Source: Roseobacter sp.
GTDB lineage: Bacteria > Pseudomonadota > Alphaproteobacteria > Rhodobacterales > Rhodobacteraceae
NCBI GenBank assembly: GCA_024636495.1
Contig: JAGXGZ010000048.1
Span: 1-64,000, forward strand
Direction: 5' to 3'
DNA length: 64,000 nucleotides
The notes beneath the pieces were generated by a model. The model did not search any database. It worked only from the letters and a program-made list of their open reading frames with translations, and was not told where the DNA came from. Made by a program: the position numbers and the translations under genes. This document shows, piece after piece, positions 37,822 through 46,851 of this stretch (position 1 is its first letter; the number at the start of each line of letters is the position of its first letter).

Positions 37822-38772
37822 ATGCAGAAAAAGCCCCTGACCCTTTATCTGGCAGCCCCCCGTGGGTTTTGCGCAGGTGTGGACCGCGCAATCAAGATCG
37901 TCGAAATGGCGCTCGAAAAATGGGGCGCGCCAGTCTATGTGCGCCATGAAATCGTTCACAACAAATTTGTCGTCGATGGCTTGCGTGATATGGGCGCGGT
38001 GTTTGTCGAAGAGCTCTCAGAATGTCCCGATGACCGGCCGGTGATTTTCTCGGCGCACGGTGTGCCTAAATCCGTGCCGAATGCGGCGCAGGCCCGCAAT
38101 ATGGTCTATGTCGACGCCACCTGCCCGCTGGTCAGCAAGGTCCATATCGAAGCGCAGCGCCACGCCGATGCTGGCTTGCAGATGATCATGATCGGTCATG
38201 AAGGGCACCCCGAAACTGTCGGCACCATGGGGCAGCTCCCCGAAGGCGAAGTTCTGCTGGTCGAGACGCCTGAAGATGTCGCAACGGTCGAGGTGCGCGA
38301 TGAAACCAAGCTGGCTTACGTAACGCAAACCACCCTAAGCATCGATGACACCGCCGAAATCGTTGCCGCCCTGAACGCCCGGTTTCCCGCCATTGTCGGC
38401 CCGCACAAAGAAGACATCTGCTATGCCACCACCAACCGCCAGGAAGCGGTCAAAGCGATGGCCCCGAAATGCGACGCAATGCTGGTGGTCGGCGCGCCCA
38501 ATTCGTCCAATTCCAAACGTCTGGTCGAGGTCGGATCGCGGGCAGGTTGTGCCTATGCGCAGCTGGTGCAACGCGCCGCCGACATCGACTGGCGCAGCCT
38601 TGACGGGATCGAAAGCATCGGCATCACCGCAGGGGCCTCCGCCCCCGAAGAGCTAATTAACGAGGTCATCGACGCGTTCAAATCCCGCTATGATGTGACC
38701 ACTGAAATGGTGGAAACCGCCATCGAAAACGTCGAATTCAAAGTGCCCCGCGTGCTGCGCGTGCCTGCATGA
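37822..38772 (+). CDS. ispH: 4-hydroxy-3-methylbut-2-enyl diphosphate reductase
   Basis: 316 residues. IspH is the iron-sulfur enzyme that makes IPP and DMAPP in the MEP pathway. The three cluster cysteines are seen in [12 protein letters not shown] (Cys17), [11 protein letters not shown] and [26 protein letters not shown] and [12 protein letters not shown] are also conserved. I chose the ATG at 37822 after AAAGGAGCACGCA; the frame extends 38 codons upstream but that part is not family-like. Its end overlaps the DUF3429 gene by four bases, opening a five-gene run. Confidence 0.97.
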   Translation: MQKKPLTLYLAAPRGFCAGVDRAIKIVEMALEKWGAPVYVRHEIVHNKFVVDGLRDMGAVFVEELSECPDDRPVIFSAHGVPKSVPNAAQARNMVYVDATCPLVSKVHIEAQRHADAGLQMIMIGHEGHPETVGTMGQLPEGEVLLVETPEDVATVEVRDETKLAYVTQTTLSIDDTAEIVAALNARFPAIVGPHKEDICYATTNRQEAVKAMAPKCDAMLVVGAPNSSNSKRLVEVGSRAGCAYAQLVQRAADIDWRSLDGIESIGITAGASAPEELINEVIDAFKSRYDVTTEMVETAIENVEFKVPRVLRVPA

Positions 38773-39221
38773 CGTCCATCCCCCGCGCACCGCTTTTGCT
38801 GGGCCTTGCAGGTCTGATCCCCTTTGTCTGGGGGGCGCTTACGACGCTGAATGACCCCTTGGCAACATGGGCAGCCAGCACCTTGGGCGGGCGTTTCGTC
38901 GGCCCCTATATCCAGCTTTTCTATGGTGCGGTGATCTTGTCCTTCATGTCAGGCGTGCTGTGGGGGTTCGCCACCAAAGCAACGGGCGCGCAGGCGGCCA
39001 CAGGATATACGCTGTCGGTGATTCCGGCGCTTTGGGCCTTCTTCATGACCGGCGGCGGCCCCGTTGGCGCGGGGCTGAACCTGATGTTCGGCTTTGGCGG
39101 TCTTCTGATCCTCGACTTTGCGTTCTGGCGATGGGGCTTGACGCCCGAGTGGTGGATGAACCTGCGCGTTTTGCTCACGGCAATTGTGCTGGCTTGCCTG
39201 TCTACCGGAGTATTCTTTTGA
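38769..39221 (+). CDS. DUF3429-family membrane protein
   Basis: 150 residues with four or five hydrophobic helices and little else. The start [20 protein letters not shown] and the blocks [17 protein letters not shown] and [11 protein letters not shown]-like stretches (here [18 protein letters not shown]) match DUF3429. No function is known for the family. It is coupled to ispH (ATGA overlap) and to the methyltransferase gene (TTGA overlap). Confidence 0.87.
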   Translation: MTSIPRAPLLLGLAGLIPFVWGALTTLNDPLATWAASTLGGRFVGPYIQLFYGAVILSFMSGVLWGFATKATGAQAATGYTLSVIPALWAFFMTGGGPVGAGLNLMFGFGGLLILDFAFWRWGLTPEWWMNLRVLLTAIVLACLSTGVFF

Positions 39222-39811
39222 CCGACCCCCAGACGCTAGGCGTCTATGCCGCACAGGCCGATGAATATGCAAAAGTCACCGCCAGTCTTGTGCGTGACCC
39301 AATGCTGGCTGCCTTCATAAAAGCTGTCAAACCGGGCGGCATGGTCCTTGACCTTGGCTGCGGCCCCGGCATCGCGGCGGGTGAAATGGCAAAGGCGGGA
39401 TTGAACGTCATAGCGATGGATCCCGTGGCAGAGATGATAGCCCTTGCCGCGCAGAACCCCGATATCACGGCCAAGATCGGCACTTTCAACGATCGTACTG
39501 AGATAGACAGCTACGATGGCATCTGGGCCAATTTCAGCTTGCTCCACGCCCCGCGCACCGACATGCCGCGACACCTGAACAACATCGCCCGCGCCCTTCG
39601 CACCGGCGGCATTTTCCACATCGGCGTAAAACTGGGCAGCGGCGAAAAGCGCGACAGCATCGGGCGGCTATACACCTACTTCACCGAAGACGAACTGGCG
39701 GGCCTGCTGACTGTTGCAAGATTAAACGTCACAGATCGCACAAAAGGTCGCGATAAGGGGCTGGACGGCACCGAGGCAGACTGGGTATGCCTGCGCGAAT
39801 GGCGAAGCTGA
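39218..39811 (+). CDS. Class I SAM-dependent methyltransferase
   Basis: 197 residues. The SAM-binding motif I is [16 protein letters not shown], followed by the acidic residue at the end of strand 2 ([11 protein letters not shown]). [12 protein letters not shown] is motif post-II. The frame is open far upstream inside the DUF3429 gene, but homology to a methyltransferase begins at [18 protein letters not shown], so I chose TTG at 39218, which overlaps the DUF3429 stop as TTGA. The substrate is not known; the small size points to a small molecule or a lipid. It overlaps rnhA. Confidence 0.88.
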   Translation: MTDPQTLGVYAAQADEYAKVTASLVRDPMLAAFIKAVKPGGMVLDLGCGPGIAAGEMAKAGLNVIAMDPVAEMIALAAQNPDITAKIGTFNDRTEIDSYDGIWANFSLLHAPRTDMPRHLNNIARALRTGGIFHIGVKLGSGEKRDSIGRLYTYFTEDELAGLLTVARLNVTDRTKGRDKGLDGTEADWVCLREWRS

Positions 39812-40254
39812 TTGCATATACCGACGGGGCCTGTTCAGGCAATCCCGGCCCCGGTGGCTGGGGTGCGCTGATGCGTGCGATGGACGGGGACACAGTCGTC
39901 AAAGAACGCGAGCTTAAGGGCGGCGAACCGGACACCACCAACAACCGGATGGAGCTTATGGCCGCGATAAGCGCCCTCGAAGCGCTGGACCGAGCGACCG
40001 AAATCACCATCGTCACCGACAGCAATTATGTCAAAAACGGCATCACCGGCTGGATCTTTGGCTGGAAGAAAAACGGCTGGAAGAATGCTGCGAAAAAGCC
40101 GGTGAAAAACGCCGAACTCTGGCAGCGTCTTGATGCGGCCAACGCACGCCACACGGTCACTTGGGAATGGGTCAAAGGCCATGCAGGCCACCCCGAAAAC
40201 GAGCGCGCGGATGAATTGGCGCGGGCGGGCATGGCTCCGTTCAAAGGCAAATGA
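39799..40254 (+). CDS. rnhA: Ribonuclease HI
   Basis: 151 residues from this start. It cuts the RNA strand of RNA-DNA hybrids. Catalytic residues are visible: Asp in [11 protein letters not shown], Glu in [11 protein letters not shown], Asp in VTDSNYV, and the late His and Asp in [16 protein letters not shown]. The handle region [19 protein letters not shown] is present. [10 protein letters not shown] at 39799 is the likely start; an ATG four codons earlier is also possible. The end overlaps the TRIC gene by four bases. Confidence 0.96.
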   Translation: MAKLIAYTDGACSGNPGPGGWGALMRAMDGDTVVKERELKGGEPDTTNNRMELMAAISALEALDRATEITIVTDSNYVKNGITGWIFGWKKNGWKNAAKKPVKNAELWQRLDAANARHTVTWEWVKGHAGHPENERADELARAGMAPFKGK

Positions 40255-40874
40255 GCCTGATCAGTCTGTTGGATTATGCCTCGGTGCTGGTCTTTGCCAT
40301 CACCGGCGCTTTGGTCGCCAGCCGGGCGCAGCTTGATCTGGTGGGCTTTGCCTTTATCGCCTGCCTGACGGCCTTGGGGGGCGGCACCTTGCGCGACCTG
40401 CTGCTGGACCGTAACCCTATCTTCTGGATCGATAATCCCGCCTATCTCGGGGTCGGGGCCTTTGCTGCGCTTGTGGTTTTTTTCACCGCGCATCTGCTGG
40501 AAAGCCGCTATCGCACCCTGATCTGGCTGGATAGTTTTGCGCTAGCAGTTGCGGTTGCGGCGGGTGCGGGTGTTGCCATGTCTTTGGATCAATCCCCGAC
40601 CATCGTCGTGCTGATCGGCATGATCACCGGCTGCATGGGCGGGCTGATGCGCGATGTCGTGGTGAACGAAGTGCCGCTGGTACTCAAGCAAGGCGAGCTT
40701 TACGTCACCGCCGCCTTCGCCGGTGCCGCGACCGCTGTTCTGGTTCAACATCTCATCAGTGATGACGCTATTTCACTGTTCGCCGGGGCCTGCGTGACGT
40801 GGGTGTTGCGCGCAGGGTCGCTTTATTTCGGGTGGAATCTGCCGGTCTACAAAAGCCGCCCGCCGCGCGTTTGA
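40251..40874 (+). CDS. TRIC-type (UPF0126) membrane cation channel protein
   Basis: 207 residues with seven hydrophobic helices arranged as two similar halves: [21 protein letters not shown] in two parts with [13 protein letters not shown], then [19 protein letters not shown] in the second half. These GGxxRD motifs are the family signature. Prokaryotic relatives of TRIC form potassium-permeable channels. It is the last gene of the ispH run and converges on the small GlsB-like gene four bases away. Confidence 0.9.
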   Translation: MSLISLLDYASVLVFAITGALVASRAQLDLVGFAFIACLTALGGGTLRDLLLDRNPIFWIDNPAYLGVGAFAALVVFFTAHLLESRYRTLIWLDSFALAVAVAAGAGVAMSLDQSPTIVVLIGMITGCMGGLMRDVVVNEVPLVLKQGELYVTAAFAGAATAVLVQHLISDDAISLFAGACVTWVLRAGSLYFGWNLPVYKSRPPRV

Positions 40875-40878
40875 TCTA

Positions 40879-41115
40879 TTACTTGCGCCAGTGAAACGGC
40901 ACGATGATCAGGGCCCCGATCGAGGACGCGATCGCGTTTAGGCCCGGGGAGTTGAACCCGATCCCGAACATCAGCCGCACGAAGTAGAACAAAAACGCCC
41001 CCCCCACGCAAATGATGATCGAAGCAAGGATACCGTTGCGGGTAAAGCCGGACTTTTCAGCCAGATAGCCGACGATCCCTGCGATCACGACCGTGCCGAT
41101 CATGGATGGAAACAT
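40879..41115 (-). CDS. Small membrane protein, GlsB/YeaQ/YmgE (transglycosylase-associated) family
   Basis: 78 residues with three hydrophobic helices: IGTVVIAGIVGYLAE, GILASIIICVGGAFLFYFV and GLNAIASSIGALIIVPF. The pattern is that of the stress-linked GlsB/YeaQ family, but the usual GGxxGxxxG repeats are only partly kept, so the match is moderate. It follows fmt by four bases on the same strand and converges on the TRIC gene. Confidence 0.75.
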   Translation of the reverse strand: MFPSMIGTVVIAGIVGYLAEKSGFTRNGILASIIICVGGAFLFYFVRLMFGIGFNSPGLNAIASSIGALIIVPFHWRK

Positions 41116-41119
41116 GGGG

Positions 41120-42034
41120 CTATCCTTTGCCTAAAACCGTACCGGATGCGATCTGCGCACCTTGCTGAAATACTGCCACATTCTGCGCTGCTTTGCCCGC
41201 CCGTTGCAAGCGGGTCAGTTGTACGGCACCCGTCCCACAGGCGACGCGCAGGGTCTGGTCAAGCACTTCTCCAGCGACGCCTTCCCCCCCTGCCAAGGTC
41301 GATCCCAGCACTTTGACGCGGGTTTCCCCCATCTCGAACCACGCGCCTGGAAAAGGCGAAAGACCCCGGATCAGGCGATCCACATCCTCGGCAGGTTGCT
41401 CCCAGTCAATCCGCGCCTCGGCCTTGTCGATCTTGGCGGCATAGGTCACGCCTTCTTCTGGCTGAGGTTCTGGCGTCAAATCGGGCAGCTTCGCCAAAGC
41501 GTCAACGATCAGCCGCGCGCCCATGTCGCCTAGGCGGTCATGCAGTTCAATCGTCGTCTCAGCCGAGCGAATCGGCGTTGCTTCGCGTAGCAAGACAGGG
41601 CCAGTGTCCAGTCCGGCCTCCATCTGCATAATGCAGATGCCAGTTTCCGCATCCCCCGCCATGATCGCGCGGTGGATGGGGGCAGCGCCGCGCCAGCGCG
41701 GCAACAAGCTCGCGTGGATGTTCAAACAGCCCTGCGCAGGCGCGTCAAGAATGACCTGCGGCAGGATCAACCCATAGGCAACCACGACGGCGATATCTGC
41801 GTTCAGATCAGCAAATTCCGCCTGCGCCCCGGTTGTTTTCAACGATATCGGATTGCGCACGGGCAGCCCCAACGCCTCGGCGCGGGCCTGCACCGGGCTG
41901 GAACGGTCCTTTTTGCCACGGCCCGCAGGGCGTGGCGGCTGGCAATAGACGCAAATAACCTCGTGCCCAGCCAAGACCAGCGCATCAAGCACCGGCACCG
42001 AAAACTCCGGCGTTCCCATAAAGATCACGCGCAT
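41120..42034 (-). CDS. fmt: Methionyl-tRNA formyltransferase
   Basis: 304 residues. It formylates initiator Met-tRNA. The start [19 protein letters not shown] and the core [24 protein letters not shown], seen in overlapping pieces, contain the catalytic Asn and His; the Asp is in [10 protein letters not shown]. The C-terminal OB-like domain recognises the tRNA. It lies four bases after the third deformylase-like gene, so formylation and deformylation are encoded together, as in most bacteria. Confidence 0.97.
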   Translation of the reverse strand: MRVIFMGTPEFSVPVLDALVLAGHEVICVYCQPPRPAGRGKKDRSSPVQARAEALGLPVRNPISLKTTGAQAEFADLNADIAVVVAYGLILPQVILDAPAQGCLNIHASLLPRWRGAAPIHRAIMAGDAETGICIMQMEAGLDTGPVLLREATPIRSAETTIELHDRLGDMGARLIVDALAKLPDLTPEPQPEEGVTYAAKIDKAEARIDWEQPAEDVDRLIRGLSPFPGAWFEMGETRVKVLGSTLAGGEGVAGEVLDQTLRVACGTGAVQLTRLQRAGKAAQNVAVFQQGAQIASGTVLGKG

Positions 42035-42038
42035 ATCG

Positions 42039-42536
42039 CTATCCTTTGAATTTCCGCGCCTTGCGCAGAAACATGTCCCGACGCGTCTTGCTTAGGGTGT
42101 CGAAATACATCTTTCCTGCCAGATGGTCGATCTGGTGCTGCACGCTGGTCGCCTCAAGCCCCACGAAATCACGTTCCACGGCAGCCCCGGTTTCATCGAG
42201 ATACCAGACTTTTACGCCGCGCGGACGTTTCACTTTTGCCGAGATGCCAGGCAGATTTGGACTGGCTTCGTCATGTTCATTCAGGATCGCTGAGGCATCA
42301 ATGACTTCAGGATTGGCCAGCCTGATCCGCTTGTTGCGCCCTTGCGAGGCATCCACCACAGCGACTCGCAACATGACGCCAATTTGCACAGCGGCAAGGC
42401 CAACGCCGGGCATCGCGTCCATTGTGTCGATCATATCGTCCCACAGGGCGCGAATTTCATCGCTGACCTCGGGCACGTCAGCCGCAATGGTGCGCAGGCA
42501 GGCATTGGGCCAGGGAATGATCTTGCGCACGGTCAA
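42039..42536 (-). CDS. Deformylase-like protein lacking catalytic residues
   Basis: 165 residues, clearly a peptide deformylase fold: motif 1 is GVGLAAVQ at residues 44-51. Motif 2, normally EEGCLS, reads DEASPN here, so the metal-binding Cys is replaced (Ser92 by eye). Motif 3, normally QHExDH, reads QHQIDH (133-138), so the catalytic Glu is Gln135. The protein should be inactive as a deformylase unless it uses other residues. It is the last of three tandem paralogues, coupled to the middle one by a four-base overlap and followed by fmt after four bases. Frame and codon use look normal, so it is a kept gene and not a decaying one. Confidence 0.9.
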   Translation of the reverse strand: MTVRKIIPWPNACLRTIAADVPEVSDEIRALWDDMIDTMDAMPGVGLAAVQIGVMLRVAVVDASQGRNKRIRLANPEVIDASAILNEHDEASPNLPGISAKVKRPRGVKVWYLDETGAAVERDFVGLEATSVQHQIDHLAGKMYFDTLSKTRRDMFLRKARKFKG

Positions 42537-43000
42537 GGTGCGGCATCCTTCGCGACGCGGTCATAGATCACGATACCGTCGAGGTGGTCATATTCATGCT
42601 GGACGATGACGGCTTCGGATCCGGTAAAGGTCCGTTCCTGAGTACCTTCAAGGTCGGTCCAGCGCAGTGTAACTTGGGCGGCGCGTTCAATATCCATGGG
42701 GGTATCGGGGATCGACAAACAGCCCTCCTCGCCAGTCATACGGTCTTCAGACAAGGCTATGATCTCGGGGTTCACGCAGGCAATCGGCGTTGGGCTACCG
42801 GATTTCCAGCCGGCATCGAAAACGAATATCCGCTCGGTCCGGCCAACCTGAGGGGCGGCAAGCCCGCGTCCCGGTGCGTCATACATGGTGTCAAACATAT
42901 CGGCCATCAACCGGACGATTTCAGGCGTGATCATCGGGACGGGCGCACAGACCCGCGTCAGCCGCGCATCGGGCCAGATTACGATATCCAGAACGCTCAT
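42533..43000 (-). CDS. def: Peptide deformylase (second copy)
   Basis: 155 residues. Motif 1 is GRGLAAPQVG, motif 2 is GEEGCLSIP with the metal-binding Cys, motif 3 is VQHEYDHLDG with the two His and the catalytic Glu. All active-site residues are present, although Arg replaces the usual Ile or Val in motif 1 and the protein is short at the C-terminus. It overlaps both neighbouring deformylase-like genes by four bases. Confidence 0.92.
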   Translation of the reverse strand: MSVLDIVIWPDARLTRVCAPVPMITPEIVRLMADMFDTMYDAPGRGLAAPQVGRTERIFVFDAGWKSGSPTPIACVNPEIIALSEDRMTGEEGCLSIPDTPMDIERAAQVTLRWTDLEGTQERTFTGSEAVIVQHEYDHLDGIVIYDRVAKDAAP

Positions 43001-43515
43001 CCGCGCGCCAACTCGCGTTTCAGCTTGGTCATCTTGCGGGTGATCATCTGACGGCGCAGCGGCTTAAGGTAGTCGATGAACAGCTTGCCATCCAGATGGT
43101 CGATCTCGTGCTGCACGCAGGTGGCCCAGAGCTTGCTGAAGGTTTCCGTCTGCTCGTTCCCGTCGCGGTCGATCCAGCGCACATCGACCTGCGCCGGACG
43201 CGTCACATCAGCGTATTGCTCGGGGATGGACAAACAGCCTTCCTCGTAGGTGTTCAAATCATCCGAAAACGCGATAACTTTGGGGTTGAACATGATCAAG
43301 GGACGGGGCGCTTCGCCCTCTTCCTTGACGCAATCCATCACCACCAAGCGGTTAAGAACGCCGACTTGAGGCGCTGCCAGACCAATTCCGGGCGCGTCAT
43401 ACATGGTGGCCAACATATCATCTGCCAGACCGCGCAATTCGTCCGTCAGGTCAGTGACAGGCGCGCAGGGTTTTTTAAGGCGCGGATCGGGGTGAAGTAG
43501 AATATTGCGTTTCAT
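42997..43515 (-). CDS. def: Peptide deformylase (first copy, canonical)
   Basis: 172 residues, the normal length. It removes the formyl group from new proteins. Motifs: GIGLAAPQVG, YEEGCLSIPEQ and CVQHEIDHLDG, all intact. MKRNILLHPDPRLKKPCAPV is the usual start. It is the first gene of a four-gene run (def, def, def-like, fmt). Confidence 0.96.
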   Translation of the reverse strand: MKRNILLHPDPRLKKPCAPVTDLTDELRGLADDMLATMYDAPGIGLAAPQVGVLNRLVVMDCVKEEGEAPRPLIMFNPKVIAFSDDLNTYEEGCLSIPEQYADVTRPAQVDVRWIDRDGNEQTETFSKLWATCVQHEIDHLDGKLFIDYLKPLRRQMITRKMTKLKRELARG

Positions 43516-43614
43516 CTGCCTGATTTAGGACAACGACTGCCCCACTGCAACCTCGGGGCTTGCGGTCTGGTCGATTAGGTTTAGCGTACCCCCGAAATAA
43601 TGCAGGAGACCCCC

Positions 43615-44784
43615 ATGAGTTTTGACGAGATCATCGACCGGCGCGACACCCATTGTTCAAAATGGGACAAGATGGAGCCTATCTATGGCGTGCCACGCGA
43701 CACTGGAATCGCCATGTGGGTCGCCGACATGGACTTCCGCCCGCCTGCGGTCGTGCAGACCGCGTTGCAGGACATGCTTGATCACGGCGTCTATGGCTAT
43801 TTCGGGGATGACAGCAAATATCTGGGCGCGATACAGTGGTGGATGGAAAACCGCCATGGTTGGAAGATCAGCCCCGATTGGATTTTCACCACGCATGGCT
43901 TGGTGAACGGCACAGCAATGTGTGTTGACGCTTTCACTAAGCCCGGCGAGGGCGTAGTGCTGTTTACCCCAGTTTATCACGCGTTTGCGCGGGTGATTTC
44001 AGCCGCTGGCCGCGAAGTGGTCGAGTGCGAAATGACCAACAACCAAGGGCGGTACGAATTGGATTTCGACGCCTATGATGCGCAGATGACGGGCAACGAG
44101 ACGATGTTGGTGTTTTGCTCGCCACACAATCCCGGTGGGCGCGTCTGGACCAAGGATGAACTTGCGCAGGTCGCAGCCTTTGCCAAGCGGCATGATCTGG
44201 TGCTGGTATCAGATGAAATTCACCATGATTTGGTCATGCCCGGACATTCACACACTGCAATGGCACTTATCGACGGTGTCCAAGATCGTCTGGTCATGAT
44301 GACCGCAACCACCAAGACCTTTAACATTGCAGGCAGCCATTCGGGAAACGTGATCATCCCCGACCCAAAACTGCGCAACATCTTTGCGGGCCGCATGAAT
44401 GCGATGGGTATATCACCAAATTCCTTTGGCCTTTTCATGGCCACTGCGGCCTATTCCCCAGAAGGTGCTGCGTGGGTCGATGATCTAGTCGATTACCTTG
44501 ACGGTAACCGCAGACTGTTTGACGAGGCGGTCAATGCGATCCCGGGGTTAAAGTCTATGCCGCTGGAAGCAACCTATCTGGCTTGGGTAGACTTCGAAGA
44601 CACTGGCATGGCACGGTCAGAATTCACAAAACGGGTCGAGGCAAACGCCGCAATCGCAGCCAACCATGGTCCAACCTTTGGCAAGGGGGGCGATAGGTTT
44701 ATGCGCTTTAACATCGCCACCCCCCGTGCACGCGTCGAAGAAGCGTGCAACCGTCTAAGGGATGCCTTCAAAGATCTGCAATAA
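43615..44784 (+). CDS. MalY/PatB-family PLP-dependent C-S lyase or aminotransferase
   Basis: 389 residues. The family opens with MSFDEIIDRRDTHCSKWDKM and WVADMDFRPP, as in PatB/MalY cystathionine beta-lyases. The PLP lysine is in TATTKTFNIAG, the Asp that holds the pyridine nitrogen is in LVSDEIHHDLV, and CSPHNPGGRVW is also conserved. I chose the ATG at 43615 with CAGGAGAC before it. The likely substrate is cystathionine or another cysteine conjugate, but the exact one cannot be read. It is divergent from the deformylases. Confidence 0.92.
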   Translation: MSFDEIIDRRDTHCSKWDKMEPIYGVPRDTGIAMWVADMDFRPPAVVQTALQDMLDHGVYGYFGDDSKYLGAIQWWMENRHGWKISPDWIFTTHGLVNGTAMCVDAFTKPGEGVVLFTPVYHAFARVISAAGREVVECEMTNNQGRYELDFDAYDAQMTGNETMLVFCSPHNPGGRVWTKDELAQVAAFAKRHDLVLVSDEIHHDLVMPGHSHTAMALIDGVQDRLVMMTATTKTFNIAGSHSGNVIIPDPKLRNIFAGRMNAMGISPNSFGLFMATAAYSPEGAAWVDDLVDYLDGNRRLFDEAVNAIPGLKSMPLEATYLAWVDFEDTGMARSEFTKRVEANAAIAANHGPTFGKGGDRFMRFNIATPRARVEEACNRLRDAFKDLQ

Positions 44785-44787
44785 GGT

Positions 44788-45264
44788 TCAGGTCGGTTCG
44801 TCAACGGCAATAAGGGCCACTGGCGCATCGACCGACCTTTCAAAATCCAGCGCGGGCTTTTCACACACCTTCGTTGCGCGCTTGAACTCATATTCCATCT
44901 CGCCGCTTTCTTCTTGCCCCGCGACGATCAGGCACTGAAACAAGTGAGCCGACCCGTCATAAAGGTCAACTAAACCGCGCAATTGCGGCGCCGATACAGC
45001 ATCCAGCGAAAACCCCTGCCCCCAATACCGAAGGACCTTGTGCTGGATCCCATCCACCTCGATCCGCAGCTTGGACGATTTTCGCAAGCTATCCATTCGC
45101 GCCGCGTCAAGCCCGGCCTGGATGTCTTTTGACAATGAAACTTCCATAAATCCCCCGTTGTTGCATGCCAGAATGATCCGATATTTCGCAAAATCAAGCT
45201 GCTTCATGAAAACTTGCCCCCGTGCATCTACGCAGAGCTCCTGTGCAGCCATACCTGTAGTCAA
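44788..45264 (-). CDS. Protein of unknown function
   Basis: Up to 158 residues; I do not recognise it. The frame opens with TTG at 45264; more likely starts are ATG at 45252 or at 45207, the last giving MKQLDFAKYRIILACNN. It is soluble and has no signal peptide. Visible stretches include MEVSLSKDIQAGLDAARM, SKLRIEVDGIQHKVLRYWGQGF and LVDLYDGSAHLFQCLIVAG, mixed alpha/beta in character. It converges on the PLP enzyme gene three bases away and is divergent from the glutathionyl-hydroquinone reductase gene. Confidence 0.7.
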   Translation of the reverse strand: MTTGMAAQELCVDARGQVFMKQLDFAKYRIILACNNGGFMEVSLSKDIQAGLDAARMDSLRKSSKLRIEVDGIQHKVLRYWGQGFSLDAVSAPQLRGLVDLYDGSAHLFQCLIVAGQEESGEMEYEFKRATKVCEKPALDFERSVDAPVALIAVDEPT

Positions 45265-45312
45265 AAAGCGACAGTCCGTTACTCTATCAACAAATAAGTA
45301 AAGGAACGATCA

Positions 45313-46287
45313 ATGGGTGTTTTGGTAAACGGCGTTTGGCATGACCAATGGTACGACACAAAGTCATCGGGTGGAAAATTCGAACGTGCGGCGGCCAAGT
45401 TTCGCAACTGGATCACCGCAGATGGCAGCGCGGGCCCCTCGGGCGACGGTGGTTTCAAAGCCGAAACCGGGCGCTACCATCTCTATGTCAGCTACGCCTG
45501 CCCATGGGCGCATCGAGCTTTGATATTCCGCGCGCTGAAGGGATTGCAGGATCATATATCTATCTCAGCCGTCCACCCTGACATGCTGGGCGAGGGCTGG
45601 ACCTTTGATACCGATTTTGAGGGTGCCACAGGAGATACCCTTTTTGGAGCGTCCTTTGCCCGAAATATTTATACCCGTGCCGACCCAACCTTTACCGGAC
45701 GGGTTACCGTCCCGATCCTTTGGGACAAGACGAACGAAACCATCGTTTCCAATGAATCCTCCGAGATTATTCGGATGTTCAACAGCGCCTTTAACGTCAT
45801 CACCGGGAATGCCGATGACTATTGGCCCGAACCGCAGCGTGACGCGATCAAAACCATCAATTCGCGTGTTTATGACACTGTAAATAATGGTGTCTACAAA
45901 TGTGGATTTGCCACGTCCCAAGACGCCTATGATGAAGCTGTTCAACCCCTGTTCGACAGTCTTGAGTGGATCGAGGGTATCCTGTCAAACAACCGCTACC
46001 TGATCGGCGACACCCTGACAGAGGCGGATTGGCGGCTGTTCACCACTTTGATCCGGTTCGATATGGTGTATCACTTGCACTTCAAATGTAATCGCAAGCG
46101 GATCATAGATTACCCAAATATATGGGCCTATACGCGCGAATTATACCAGATACCCGATGTTGCAGAAACGGTGCGCATGGATCACATTGTACGCCATTAT
46201 CATTACAGCCACGAAACGATCAACCCAAACAGGATCATTCCAATCAATCCAAAGCTTGATTTCACAACCCCGCATGGCCGTGGATAA
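45313..46287 (+). CDS. Glutathionyl-hydroquinone reductase (GST superfamily, YqjG/ECM4 type)
   Basis: 324 residues, the length of this family. It removes glutathione from glutathionyl-hydroquinones. The active-site Cys63 is in YVSYACPWAHRAL, and YTRADPTFTGRVTVPILWD followed by IVSNESSEIIRMFNSAF is the family pattern. The C-terminal helical GST domain includes YLIGDTLTEADWRLFTTLIRFD in overlapping parts. It is preceded by AAAGGAACGATCA. It stands alone, with a receiver-domain gene converging on its 3' end. Confidence 0.95.
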   Translation: MGVLVNGVWHDQWYDTKSSGGKFERAAAKFRNWITADGSAGPSGDGGFKAETGRYHLYVSYACPWAHRALIFRALKGLQDHISISAVHPDMLGEGWTFDTDFEGATGDTLFGASFARNIYTRADPTFTGRVTVPILWDKTNETIVSNESSEIIRMFNSAFNVITGNADDYWPEPQRDAIKTINSRVYDTVNNGVYKCGFATSQDAYDEAVQPLFDSLEWIEGILSNNRYLIGDTLTEADWRLFTTLIRFDMVYHLHFKCNRKRIIDYPNIWAYTRELYQIPDVAETVRMDHIVRHYHYSHETINPNRIIPINPKLDFTTPHGRG

Positions 46288-46304
46288 AGGCTACATCTAA
46301 CTAT

Positions 46305-46673
46305 CTAGACTGCCCTACTTGACCCACAGTGTTCGACAAGCGCCGCCAGATCTTCTGGCGGTGTCGCTGTTGGCACAAAAGCATGTGCATTTGCGCAATG
46401 CGCAAAGATCGAGCCGTCCGAGAAAAATGTCGTGTTGGTCACAAATATAATCCGTGCACTCGGGTGCCGATACTGGGCGTAATCCGCCACCGTCAACGCG
46501 GCACCTTTGCGCAGAAACAAATCAAGAATGATAATGTCAGGGGCGTAGTGATGGAGGGTTTCAATTGCCTCTTCTTGACTGACAGCAAGAACCACATCCA
46601 TCTTTTGGCGCTCAAGATGACGCTGCCACAGTTGCCCCAACTCCGCTTGGCTCTCGACGATCAAAACATTCAT
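46305..46673 (-). CDS. Stand-alone receiver-domain protein, partly degenerate
   Basis: 122 residues from MNVLIVESQAELGQL; nine further residues precede it in the open frame. It is one CheY-like receiver domain: phospho-acceptor Asp51 in IIILDLFLRKG and the Thr in FVTNTTF are present. The acidic pair near the start is reduced to Glu7, and the conserved Lys before Pro is absent (AFVPT where KP is expected). Phosphorylation may thus be weak or lost. There is no output domain, and no kinase gene lies nearby. It converges on the reductase gene. Confidence 0.8.
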   Translation of the reverse strand: MNVLIVESQAELGQLWQRHLERQKMDVVLAVSQEEAIETLHHYAPDIIILDLFLRKGAALTVADYAQYRHPSARIIFVTNTTFFSDGSIFAHCANAHAFVPTATPPEDLAALVEHCGSSRAV

Positions 46674-46851
46674 CACACCCCCATGGCGACCACTTATCAA
46701 ATGAACTTGACTTTAAATGCCATAGTCTTGCAGCCCGAACTCTTAACAAAGGATTAAGATGCGCAAAGGTGACTTTGCGTCAACGTCCATGTAATCGCTG
46801 CTTTAATGAGGTGGGGGGCCAAATTCTTTAATTGCGCCCGGATCAAAACCC

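Noticed and set aside
38867-39217. A 117-codon N-terminal extension of the methyltransferase frame
   Set aside because: It overlaps the DUF3429 gene in another frame and is not methyltransferase-like. The domain begins after the TTG at 39218.
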